Source of the DNA: Limnanthes douglasii subsp. nivea
Lineage: Eukaryota > Streptophyta > Magnoliopsida > Brassicales > Limnanthaceae
Assembly: GCA_036936605.1 (NCBI GenBank)
Contig: JAUPFV010000002.1
Location: forward strand, 162,370,813 to 162,434,812
Direction of reading: 5' to 3'
Length of the DNA stretch: 64,000 bases
Of the stretch, positions 31,668 to 42,089 are shown in pieces. A program made the translations under genes and the position numbers. The notes under the pieces are model-generated. The model was given only the letters and a program-made list of their open reading frames with translations. It did not search any database and was not told the origin of the DNA. The stretch's first letter is position 1, and the number at the start of each line of letters is the position of its first letter.

Positions 31668-32577
31668 TGGCGATACAACTTGAGATGGTTTATGTTCCAA
31701 GCATGCTTTAAGGCGTTTCCCTTGGCGTCGGCGAGGTGATAAGCTATTTTGTGTCCTTTAGAGATAATTTTGTACGGGTCATCCTCGTTTGGTGCTAATT
31801 TTCCTATTGTTCTCTTACCAGATCCATGAAAGACTTTCTCCATGACCATGTCCCCTTCTTGAAAGTTGTGTGGGTTAAAACGAGCATTGAATCTCCCCCA
31901 CATCAGGCTTCTATAGTGTTCGGCTCAAACCCGTGCATGGTCACTGTGCTTTTCTATGATGTCTACATTGATCATATGATCGCTAGTGTTATTGCTTTCC
32001 TCATAACTAGCTATTGATGGCTTGGAACAATTTTTTATGTCGGTACTACGGCTTCGCTACTATAAAAAAGTGCGAAAGGGTATGGCTTGTAGTTGTTCGA
32101 AGGGTATTCTGATATGTCTATAAGACATTGGACATCTTATTTGGCCATTTTCCTTTAAATCTTTCAAATTTCTTTTTAATGCCTTCCAGAATAGTGCGGT
32201 TAGTAGTCGTTTTCCAACGGGTAGTAGGCACGAAGAAATTCTAACTTATCCCATAATGCTTTCAAAACCATTTTACAATAATATTTCCAAATTGTGGACG
32301 ATTGTCTGTTATCAAGATCTGGGGTATGCCAAACCTGTTAAGGATTTGATTGTGGATGAAGCCACATATCTACTAAGCTCTAGTTCTAAAAAGGCTTTGA
32401 CCTCTACCCACTTTGAAAAGTAATCGACTACGACAATCAAAGAATTTTCGTTTGCCAGTTTCCATAGGAAGTGGCCCTACAAGATCGATGGCTCACTTAT
32501 CAAAAGGGCAAGGGATATCTACAAGCTACATCAGCTCGCTCGGAGGTGCCCAATATTGGAAAACTGTTGACACTGAT
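31668..32577 (-). pseudogene. Integrase remnant of element C
   Basis: The minus strand shows RFNPHNFQEGDMVMEKVFHG, the GKLAPNEDDPYKIISKG block and NINHLKLYRQ at the C-terminus. Upstream are a DNRPQFGN-like catalytic segment (about 32290) and a VVDYFSKWVEV-like segment (about 32420). Multiple stops are present. The N-terminal zinc region is missing where foreign sequence begins at about 32578. Confidence 0.65.
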
Positions 32578-32587
32578 GGTAAAGGTG

Positions 32588-34855
32588 AGATTCGGTCGGT
32601 TCGGTCGGTTTTTTTTAAATTCTTAAACCAAACCGAAATAATTCGCTTTGTATATTATTAAACCGATTTAGTAATAAAAAAATCGATTTTTTCAGTTTTG
32701 GTTTTTTTCGGTTTTGGTCGGTTTCAGTCGATTTTTCGGCTTTAATAGGGGTGCGGTTCGGTCGGTTCGGTGCGGTTCAGTACATATGAGAGAAAACTAC
32801 TAATAATGTAATATATAGTAGTTTTTATATCATCTTATAGTAGTATTCACTTCTGAGTCCTGACACACCTATATCTACTATCAATTAGTAAACTAGGCCA
32901 TTTGAATTCACGATATTAGTTTCCTAGGCAGTTTGAATTCACGATATAATTTTCTTCATAGAGCCTCTGTTGAGTCGATTAAGTTTGCGTAGATTAATTA
33001 AAATATGGGCTATTTATACAAAATAAAACTTAATGTGTTGAAATTAACAAAGTTATAGTGGTTTTACTTAGTATAAAATATGAACAGATCAAAATATGCA
33101 TATCCTAGTGAACCAGGTAATATGAGTTTCTAGTCTGTATTATTTGTGATCCAAGTTGCACATAGATGGTAGCCTATCTTCTGTACGCCTCTATAAACAT
33201 GTATATAGCGGCCACCTTTTTCTACGAACCGTACGCTTCGAATCAAATGCAGATATAGTCGCACCCAAACAGTACATTTAAAAAAAGTTAACAACAATCA
33301 CAAAATAAATACAACAAATACAATATGGTTTTAACTCAAAAATTACATTGTGTCTAAATATCAAACCTTAGTCTTAAAACACCAAAGACAAACATTAACT
33401 AAAACAAAATAAACTAATCTTAAACCAAATTCATCACATTAACATAACGAGTAAAGTCTCTGCTTTAATCCACGATCAACCAAGGTCGTATTTCTTCTTC
33501 CCATTCTGCAAAAAAATAATGAACTATTAAAGGGAGCTGAGTAGAACAAAAGAGAAGTAATAGATTGATAATACAGAAATAAAGAAATAAAGAAAGAGGG
33601 CAGTGATAGACACAGTAGTCCATCAACTCTTTTCGAGTAGGCCGCCGATATAACTTATAAGCACATATAAATGGTACAAGACACTACCGTTGCAGTTATG
33701 AAAGTCTTGCTACTGCTTCAAAGCAATGTGGCCGATAGTTTAGAAAAGAGACAACCGATAAATCAATCCTGATGTTTCTCTTTCTCTCGAAGAGTATAAA
33801 ATAGAAGTAAATTGATAATGTGTACAAGGGTATGGGTCTGACCCTGTAAAATTCCTAGAGGTCTCATTGTATGCAGCAGTAGACTTTAAAACTTACTGAG
33901 TCTATCATTGCCCTCTTTTTTCTTTTTTTCATTCTGTATTATCAATCTATTACTTCTCTTTTGTTCTACTCAGCTCCCTTTAATAGTTCAGTTTGGTTTC
34001 AAATGGTACAAGACATTACCGTTGCAGTTATGAAAGTCCTGCTACTGCTTCGAAGCTATGTGGCCGATAGTTTAAAAAAGTGACAACCGATAAATCAATC
34101 CTGCTGTTTCTCTTTCTCTCGAAGAGTATAAAATAGAAGTAAATTGATAATGTGTACAAGGGTATGGGTCTGAACCTGAAATTCCTAGAGGTCTCATTGT
34201 AGGTATCGGTAGACATTAAAACTTACTGAGTCTATCACTGCCCTCTTTTTTTCTTTCTGTATTATCAATCTATTACTTCTCTTTTGTTCTACTCAACTCT
34301 CTTTAATAGTTCAGTTTGGTTTCAAATTGTACAAGACACTACCGTTGCAGTTATGAAAGTCCCTTTAATAGAAGTAAATTGATAATGTGTACAAGGGTAT
34401 TGGTCTGAGCCTGTAAACTTCCTAAAGGTCTCATTGTAGGCAGCGATAGACTTTAAAACTTACAATCTTATTCAATGGAGGTCTCTTTGCTGATAATACC
34501 AAGTGATTACAAACATCCTAAAAGAACTTATACAAGCAAATCTATTCACAAAACAATTTCGGGCAGACACATGTTACACCACTGCAAACATCAGATCTGA
34601 GATTTACACCACTGAAATTCTATCAACATACAACCATATATTTTCAATTAGAATTATCAAATTATAAACTCACCGGTCGTAAGGGTGAGAAAGCTAACGG
34701 TCTCGAACTTCTTTTTCTTGTAGAGAACCCTAGCTAACAGGTCTGGTTGGCATCGAGAATTCGAGATGATAGAGAAACGAAAAAAAAGAAAATGTTTATA
34801 TCAAATACGGTCTATATATTAACATATACAATATATTCTCTAGATTCGGTCGGTT
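32588..34855. mobile_element. Foreign 2.2-kb segment inside element C
   Basis: Replaces the expected integrase/RNase H junction of element C. The direct repeat AGATTCGGTCGGTT occurs exactly at both edges (32588-32601 and 34842-34855). The left side is rich in CGGTT words (32590-32780), the kind of sequence found near ends of plant hAT-like MITEs. It contains a tandem and inverted repeat cluster (33521-34460). Near the right end, on the minus strand, gene-like sequence ends in GACCGGTGAGT, which resembles an exon with splice donor. The type of element is undetermined. Confidence 0.45.
33521..34460. repeat. 330-bp tandem repeats plus 90-bp inverted repeat
   Basis: The block GTACAAGACA(C/T)TACCGTTGCAG recurs at about 33674, 34006 and 34329 (spacing 332 then 323 bp; the third copy is internally deleted). 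The 90-bp stretch 33521-33610 is the reverse complement of 33900-33989 and again of about 34227-34316, giving a large foldback. No coding potential is recognised. Confidence 0.8.
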
Positions 34856-34869
34856 CTAGATTCTCTAGA

Positions 34870-36330
34870 AAGCCCGCAGCTGGAGAGCTCGAGCGACTGT
34901 CTTATCGGGCGGTAGCGTAGCTGAATTTAGGTATAGGAAATATGGTGGTCTCCAATAATTGATGTTGTCGATCGCATGAATGGTTTTACTCTGATTAATT
35001 GCTTATGTAGTCGGCAATTATTGTGTGATAACGAGAGGGTGCTCACCCAAAGCTGCGACATTGGCTAATACAATGGCGGTGGAGTTTTCTTGGCGTGAGA
35101 CTTATTCATAGAGTACTATGGAAAATTTAGACCCGCATTCCTTGAGTGTTGTTAAGTAGTCTGAGATTTCTTATTTTTTTACATCATCAGTACTTCTAGC
35201 TTGATTTATGACCAATTGAGAGTCTGATCGGATTCGCAGAAGGTGAGCCCCACATATTAAAGCCAGCTTCATACCACAAATGACCACTTCATATTTTGTG
35301 ACGTTATTAGTCATCGAAAAGTTAAATCAGATTGCATGTCGGACTTATTTTCATGTAAGTAAGTGTAGGATTACCTCTGTGCCTCCGCCAGATGAGCTCG
35401 ATGCCCCGTTAGTTTCAACAATCCATCCAGTTTCTCGGTGGCCAGTGTAGTGGTGGTTGGTTGATACGTGTCCCTAGATGAGAAAAACGATTTCAGGAAT
35501 TCAGTTACGACTTGCCTCTTGATTGTAGTTTATTGTTTGAATTGGAGATCGTACTCCCCCAGCTATATGCTCTACTTACTTAATTTTTTGGAGGATCAGG
35601 TTTTTGCAGCACCGTTTTAAGGGGAAACGATGTGTGGACTGTAATTGTGTGCCCTTGGAATGATGGGCGCATTTTTCGGGTAGCGGTGACTATACCCAAT
35701 GCAAGATTCTCTAGGTTTACGTATTTAGTCTCAATGTCGACTAGAGTTTTGCTGGAATCATAGATGGGTCACTAGACACTAGCTGGTTCCCTGACTAGGA
35801 CTGCACTAACAGGAAAGGACAAAACAGATAAATACAAAGGAGCACTTGATCGGTTTAAGCTTTAAATTGAACTAACGCAATAGGTTGAACATTTTTTGGA
35901 GTGTCTCAAGTTGATGGTCTACTATATGCATTTTAATGATCATATCATCGATATAAGCTTCCATGTACTTACCAAAGTGTTCGCTAAAGATGTGTTGACT
36001 AGGCGTTGGTATGTAGACCCGATATTCTTTAATCTGTATGGCATCACCGTGTAGCAGTACAAGCCTCGCTCGGTTTGAAATGTTGTGTGCTCTTTGTCCG
36101 TCGGGTTGAGCCAGATCTAATTGTAACCTGAGTGTGCTTCCATGAACGATAAAAATTCGCATCCTGAAGCCGAATCTACCTGTTGGTCGATGAGGGGGGG
36201 AGGGGGGGAATGCACCTTTGGCGCATGCTTGATTCAGATCGGTGAAATCAACACACATGCGCCATTAACCCCTGTTTTCCTTAACTAAAACCGGGTTTGC
36301 TATCCAGACTGGATACCGAGATCTCCAATA
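34870..36330 (-). pseudogene. Reverse transcriptase and RNase H remnant of element C
   Basis: On the minus strand the RT start MCVDFTDLNQACAKGAFP (36258), the catalytic MEAYIDDMII (about 35940-35970) and the RNase H region towards 34880 align with element E (63000 to 61400). Stops, frameshifts and G-run insertions are frequent. A 128-codon open frame covers 36258-35872. Confidence 0.7.
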
Positions 36331-37250
36331 TATCATAGCCTAGGTTTGGAAGATATGGCCTCCTGCTTCTCGGTAGAGAAATATCATCGCTTATGTTGCA
36401 CGGGTTTGGTATATGAGTCCATAGCTAGCTCATGGTCGATAACGAACATGTCAACCCTGAAAAATTGCCAGCATCCCATGAGAACACGTCCAAATTTCTT
36501 TCTAACAGTTCAACAAATGATTTCCTAAATATAGAAGTTAGATTATTACCCAATTGCAGAGTGCGATCCTTGGTTATACTACTTCCTCTACCGAGTCTAG
36601 AAGGTCCCCCTCTGGTTACTCTATTTCTCTTGGGTTATCAACTGGTTCAGCGAGGGTTGGGCATTTCTTATCTCCAATGTTCCCCCTTTGCCAATTAATA
36701 GCTATCCGAGGAGTTTGGTGGGGTTGATGAAAAATGCGTAATAGGTCTTTGCAGTATGTTCACTCCCCCGAATGATACCGACAGCGCTCCCTATAGGGTA
36801 TTTGATGCATTTCCTAAACATACATGGTGTGTCCTCCATCTTATGAAACCAAGGTTTTCCTATTATCGCATGATAATAACTGGGGGCGTCATAGATCATG
36901 AACAGTGTTGTAAGCTCTCACTTAGTAGCTATGTATCCTATTGTAACCATCAGCTCAACTTCTCCAGTGTATTGAGACATGTTACCTTCGTATACGACCA
37001 AAGTTCGTTTGTTGGGCTTGTAGGGTGGCACTTTATGCATTTGATCATAGTTGTCTTTTAAAAAGATGTTGGATGAGCTTTCCCCATCTACTAAGACTTG
37101 ACTGACCATTACTCCCCTGTTGTACATAATTATCGTAGTGCATCCTCATGAAACGTGTTGACCCCTCTCAAGTCGTCACGTTGAATGTGAGGTCTACTAC
37201 CAGGTCTCAATATTTACGATAAGAGGACACTTCAACTTCACATACCTCGT
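36331..37250 (-). pseudogene. Protease and linker remnant of element C
   Basis: On the minus strand VMVSQVLVDGESSSNIF (about 37060-37115) occupies the position of the catalytic triad but reads Asp-Gly-Glu. Downstream, YHAIIGKPWFHKMED (about 36860) is the conserved end of the protease domain. The left part (36331-36700) corresponds to the RT N-terminal linker. Inactive. Confidence 0.65.
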
Positions 37251-37309
37251 GATTGATTCGTGACCTTTTGCTGGTTTTAGGCCCTCGGGTCACCTTTTGC
37301 AAATATCAT

Positions 37310-37436
37310 CGTCGCACTCGCTCACCTGCTCAGTCTGCCTTATAATTAGCTCGCTTTTAATGTCGATTAGGTATTTCCTTTATTTCTTCTGCTCGGATAT
37401 CCTCTGACTTACTAGTCGGTGGATACCCCCTCATCA
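37310..37436 (-). repeat. Truncated 5' LTR of element C
   Basis: About 127 bp matching 30740-30866 (CGCACTC, TTATAAT, AATTAGGTATT, CCTCTGA-TTACTA in order). It passes directly into protease-region sequence, so the rest of the LTR, the primer site and gag were lost. Confidence 0.65.
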
Positions 37437-38110
37437 CTAAATATTGTGATTATGGACAAGGATAATACTAACAAGTAAATTGATTGTCATATTATCAAGT
37501 CCAGCAATGTTCAACATATTAAAGGCCCAACAGATTTTAGAATGCTTCTTCATGATCTCGTAAAAAACAATACGAAATTTAAAATTCAAGGAGAGTTATT
37601 TCGTTTTTATTATCGAATAGTAGATTCTTAAGTCTTTAAACTATTTTACTTTTGTTTTAGATTCAATGAGAATTATTTCATCTTTATTATCCAATAGTTT
37701 TAGTCGTTAAATTTATATAATTCTCTTTTAAGAGATACAGAGAGAATTATTTCAATTTTATTAATGGTTTGACGAATATAAATAAATTTATAGATTTTTT
37801 TATATTGTTCAGATTTGATCAAGTAATAAATATATAAACAAAAAATTCTACTCAAAAAATTTATACGTGACACATATATCTTTATTCTTGTGAGAAGTGA
37901 GTTTAGTTAATCATTCATTATATTTTTATCAGCGAGAATCTCAGTTTGGAGTTATACTTATCAAAGACTTTCAATTTCCTTTGTGGTACAGCTCAATCTA
38001 TCATCTATTTATCATCACCTTTGATCTGATTTCATTTGTGAGTGTTCTCGAAACAACAACGAGTCAAACCAACACTACATATATTGTAACGCACATCATC
38101 TGACTTGAGA
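37437..38110 (+). repeat. LTR2 of the chromovirus-like complex, right part
   Basis: Resumes after element C with the duplicated CTAAA. It matches LTR1 in TATTAAAGGCCCAA, TCTCAGTTTGGAGTT, CTTTGTGG and CATTTGTGAGTGTTCTC. No primer site is recognisable after it. Confidence 0.72.
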
Positions 38111-38199
38111 ATGTTTTGTATAGTGGTTAACGCGAATCCTCCAAGTCTCATCCTTATTATGAATTAGTACAACTGGAAACACATATCAGATCGTGCGTT

Positions 38200-38721
38200 C
38201 ACAAATGTGCATCCAAACATATCCGATAAAATACCTACAAGAGATCATCAAGAATACAAACGGTTGGAATTGAAGTTGTGTTGATGCAAGAAGGAATACT
38301 GATTTCTTATTTTTACGACACGGTGAGTAGAGCAACCTTGAACTATCCAACATACGATAAGGATTTATATCCTCTTTTACGGGTATTACAAACATAGTGT
38401 AATTATTTTTTACCTAAAGAGTTTGTGATCCACACTGATCATGAGTCCTTGAAACACTTAAAGGGCCAACAAAAATGAATAAATGTAACACACATTAGAG
38501 GATTTCAATAAGAAATTTCCTTATATTATTCGATACAACCAAGATTTTATGGCTAGGGAATCACATTGAAGGATACTAAGAGGACATTTTGGAGATGCAA
38601 AAATGTTAATTGAGAAGCTTAACGATCGATAAAAGTTCGCTGCTAATATGAAACGTACATTTGAAATCATAGTTTGCGCATAAAATCTTGAGGACAAGCT
38701 TTCCTTTGAAGAGTGGGAGAA
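38200..38721 (+). pseudogene. RNase H fragment and polypurine tract of the chromovirus-like element
   Basis: With frame changes it reads ATLNYPTYDKDLYPL, LPKEFVIHTDHESLKHLKGQ (about 38411-38470) and a short GHFGDAK piece from the integrase N-terminus, then jumps to the gag-pol end. GAAGAGTGGGAGAA (38709-38721) is the purine tract before LTR3. The HTDHESLKHLKGQ motif is characteristic of chromovirus/gypsy RNase H. Confidence 0.65.
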
Positions 38722-39625
38722 TGATATGATTATAGTATCACATTCTAATGTGACCATAAGCAGTAATGATGAGCAAGATGATATTTAAAAATACATGTTG
38801 GTCCAATTATAAGATCTTAGGCTATACAATTGAAAGATGCATTAAATAGCTTACTTATTGTGATTTTGTACACGAAGAACGCTAACAAGTCCATTGTTGT
38901 GATACTTATCAAGTCTATCCCATGCTCTACACATCAAAGGTCCAAAAGAACACTTAAAATGCTTTTAGAGGATATGTATAAAATGATACAAATTTCAAAA
39001 GTTAATCAAATTTATGTCATATTTGTTATTCGAAGATTCATTTTTAAGTCTTTAAGGTCATTTATTTTTATTTTAAGAGAGTCGATGAGAGTTATTTTCT
39101 ATTTATTATCCATGAGTTACTTTTCTACCTTTTAAACTCTTTTAATTATATTTTAAAAGATTATAAGAGAATTACTTTATTTTTTATTAATGGTCTTTCT
39201 TTGTATGAGTATAAATAAAGTCATGGAGTCTTTGTATTGTTCATATTCAATAAAATAATAAAATAGTAATAAAAAATAAGTTTCTATTCAAAATATTTAT
39301 CTATCTATAAACTATTCTTGTGAGAAACGAGTTAGTTAATAAGTGTTTATCCGGATAAACTGAGTTTCAAGTTCTCATTATCACATGTTTTCCATATCTT
39401 TTGTGGAAGTCGATCCATTCTCTATCTATAATCACTTTTCATCTGATTTTGTTCGTGAATCCATTCTCTATCTATAATCACTTTTCATCTGATTTTGTTC
39501 GTGAGTGCTCTCCAAACAACAATGAGTCAAACCAATACTTCATCTACCACCACATGATATATGAATCTATCTAAACTCTAAGTATTCTCCGAACAATAAT
39601 TTTTCCAATCATATCGCTTATGTGC
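38722..39625 (+). repeat. LTR3 of the chromovirus-like complex
   Basis: Starts TGATATGATTATAG after a purine tract and shares block order with LTR1 and LTR2. It contains a 58-bp local duplication (CCATTCTCTATCTATAATCA at about 39415 and 39463). The right end is estimated. Confidence 0.65.
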
Positions 39626-40330
39626 CTACCTCATCATCGCGTCTAAAAATAAAATTAGAGTATCATAACCCGTTCTCCATTCGATCGGTTTAGACTGAAT
39701 ATCCGCAAATACGATAAATTGTTTTATCCCTATACGCAAAAACATGATATGTTACTAAATTGGCCTTACGTATAACTATTAATATTTTTTATACGATGAC
39801 AAGTTGTGTTATACTTACCATTTTTATATTTATATGACATAGCATCATAAATTTTATCCAGCACGATTTGATAAAGAGATGGTTAATATAGAATAATATT
39901 ATTTTTCATTAGTTATTATTATAGATAAAAATATGTCAAACCATATAATGATTTGTATATTTGTACCCCTTCGAAAATTTATCAACGTTCTGAGTCAGCC
40001 TAAGCGCATATATATATATATATAAAGTTTTAAAAAATATAAATGAGAAAATAATTTTTAAAAAAAAAACTGAAAAACTTCGTTATGAGCCCGAGCCCAA
40101 TATATGATGGTTTTGAATATTGTCTCCTTATATTTCACATTCACGGAGAGTTTGTCCTTGAAATCTCGTTCGGTTATGCCAAGAGATCCCGATCCTTCTT
40201 AAAATAGATTTATTCATGAGATCGATTTAATACCACGTATTTTTAATTTGTGAAGTCTGTCTGATTGACCCAAATAAACCTTAAGTTGATCAACGTTGTC
40301 GAGTATCTCCTTCAAAATAAAGGAGCATTT
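39626..40330. other. AT-rich sequence without a recognised gene
   Basis: Contains an (AT)n microsatellite at about 40008-40024 and otherwise unremarkable AT-rich DNA. Confidence 0.35.
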
Positions 40331-41760
40331 CAAATGATCACATATTCATATGGAGACGACGATTGTCAATATGAACTTTCACCGCCGAACTGCAAAAAGA
40401 GTAGCTCCACATGAAAAACAGCTCCAACTCCTCCATTACCTTCAGGTCCACCTCCTCCTGGTCTACTCCTAAACCGGCTCCAATACCAGTAGGTGTTTCA
40501 GGATAAAGTCAGCATGGATAGCACCTAATGGCACAAACCCAACAGTCCTCTCAACTTGACAGCACAAGCAAGCACTTACGCCGCAGCAGTTTCCTATGAT
40601 GTCGCAGGTTTCTGACCAGCAGGCAATACTCCAACATGGTTCTATGTAACAACCTGCACAGTTTTCTCCCGAACAGATGAGGCCACAAATGATGCATCAT
40701 GCAAGGCATCAGATGCTACAACAACCTGATATAGGCAACACAGTCATGACAAATTGAAGGCACGAGCACAATTGAAACATATACAACAGGTAGATACTGT
40801 ATGTATACAATGCATGGAGGGGAATTGGCACAACGCACATCAAATGCCAAGCTTGGTGAGCTCACTGGAGCAAAGGCAATAAATTAACACCGGAACAGAG
40901 GCAATGACTTACCACCGACGCAAAACTGGACAAAATTACCCAGAGTCTTCTGTGCATTTCATCGAGCAGCCTATGTGCATTTCACCAAACATCTTCTGTG
41001 AACCCTCTGTTTCATATAACACCTTGGCACAACCTAGGAGAGAGATAGTGCCGCGAGGGTTTGTTTAGCTTCATCTCTCGCTCATAATAACTGGCTACCA
41101 TTGCTCGAGCTTAGTCTCAGATCAAGAGAAACCCTCATGGTTTCGTCCATCCTAGACTGCTGCAAAGACTTACCCAGCAACCCAGATCCACAGCTAATTA
41201 GCTTCTTAGTATCAGCGTCGTTATCCAAACCCCTCGACATCGAGTTAGGCTCCGATCCGCAGTTTGCAAGTGGGTTTCTAGCCGGCCACCACTGCTGAAA
41301 TTCAAGAAAAGAAGAAAATTCGAAGATCTTCTCTAGAATTACTTCATGTCTGTTAGCCCGAGGGACATCCTGTAGAGTGGCAATCTGCCTCCCGTCGCCT
41401 CCTGCGTATCATCTCAACAGTGCCGCTATTTCGCGACGGAGTACACCACCAGGGTAACCTGAATATCTGCCTCCGGCCGCTCCGTCTCAGTGGAGATCTC
41501 CCTTGCGCAGCAAATTCCAACGAACCCTCGAGGCTACCCAATCCCTCGTCGCCACATAGGAGATGGCATTATTGTTAACATCCGACGAGAAAAGAAATTG
41601 GGTGCTTGTACACCGCCAGTTCTGCCTTTGAAATTGCAACCTGCTCTTCCATTCTGAAACCAATGAGGCACTTCGCGTTTCTGTTGCCTCGAGTTACAAC
41701 ATGAGGAAGATAATCCGCATCAACTTGGTTGGCCTCGCGTTCGTTTAAATGATGTTAGTC
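40330..41760. other. GC-richer mosaic of exon-like fragments
   Basis: Composition rises sharply against both flanks. Pieces look coding but are short and out of register: a Gln/Met/Pro-rich piece (about 40410-40760, with AQTQQSSQLDS and QPAQFSPEQMRPQMMHH in changing frames), a 65-codon frame at 41101-41298 with DCCKDLPSNPDPQLISFL, and an Arg/Ser-rich region at 41350-41550. I recognise none of the parent genes. Adjacent unrelated exon fragments of this kind are typical of gene capture by Pack-MULEs or Helitrons, but no element ends were found. Confidence 0.4.
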
Positions 41761-42057
41761 ACTCAACCTCCTCTTAAAAGTGAATATTTTTCAAAACCTA
41801 TATCCTAATCCGTATTGACGATAGTAATATTTTTTCATCACAACCTCAATTCTACGGGTTCGGATATCTATCCGTAAATATCCATCAAAGTCATAAATTT
41901 TTTAAAATTTTATTTACTAGTTTCTAGATTTAGACTAATTTTATAAAGTTCGTGCTAGAAATAAGACACATTTTGATAGATTTCAAACCACTGGATTTTG
42001 TACCCATTTGATATATCTCTTACCTAATTTTGGACAAACCTTTTCAGAAAACCTAGG

Positions 42058-42065
42058 TATAAAAG
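42058..42065 (+). promoter_or_regulatory. TATA box of the PMD gene
   Basis: TATAAAAG in the context CCTAGGTATAAAAGGG. It is followed about 35-50 bp later by a long CT-rich leader (CTCTTTTTCTCTCTCTC), a typical plant core promoter with pyrimidine-rich start region. Confidence 0.7.
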
Positions 42066-42089
42066 GGTTTGATAAATCTCTCACCATTT

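Larger units (their letters stand above)
30209..37436 (-). mobile_element. Element C: decayed Tat-like retrotransposon with perfect 5-bp target duplication
   Basis: The ends are TG at 30209 and CATCA at 37436. CTAAA flanks both sides (30204-30208 and 37437-37441), and the interrupted LTR2 continues on the far side, which proves the insertion. Read on the minus strand: truncated 5' LTR, protease, RT, RNase H, a foreign 2.2-kb segment, integrase, a fragment of the antisense gene, polypurine tract, 3' LTR. gag and the primer site are deleted. Confidence 0.88.

Noticed and set aside
32413..32661. 82-codon plus-strand frame
   Set aside because: Spans the junction of integrase remnant and foreign insert; no homology.
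36756..37061. 101-codon plus-strand frame
   Set aside because: Opposite strand of the element C protease remnant.
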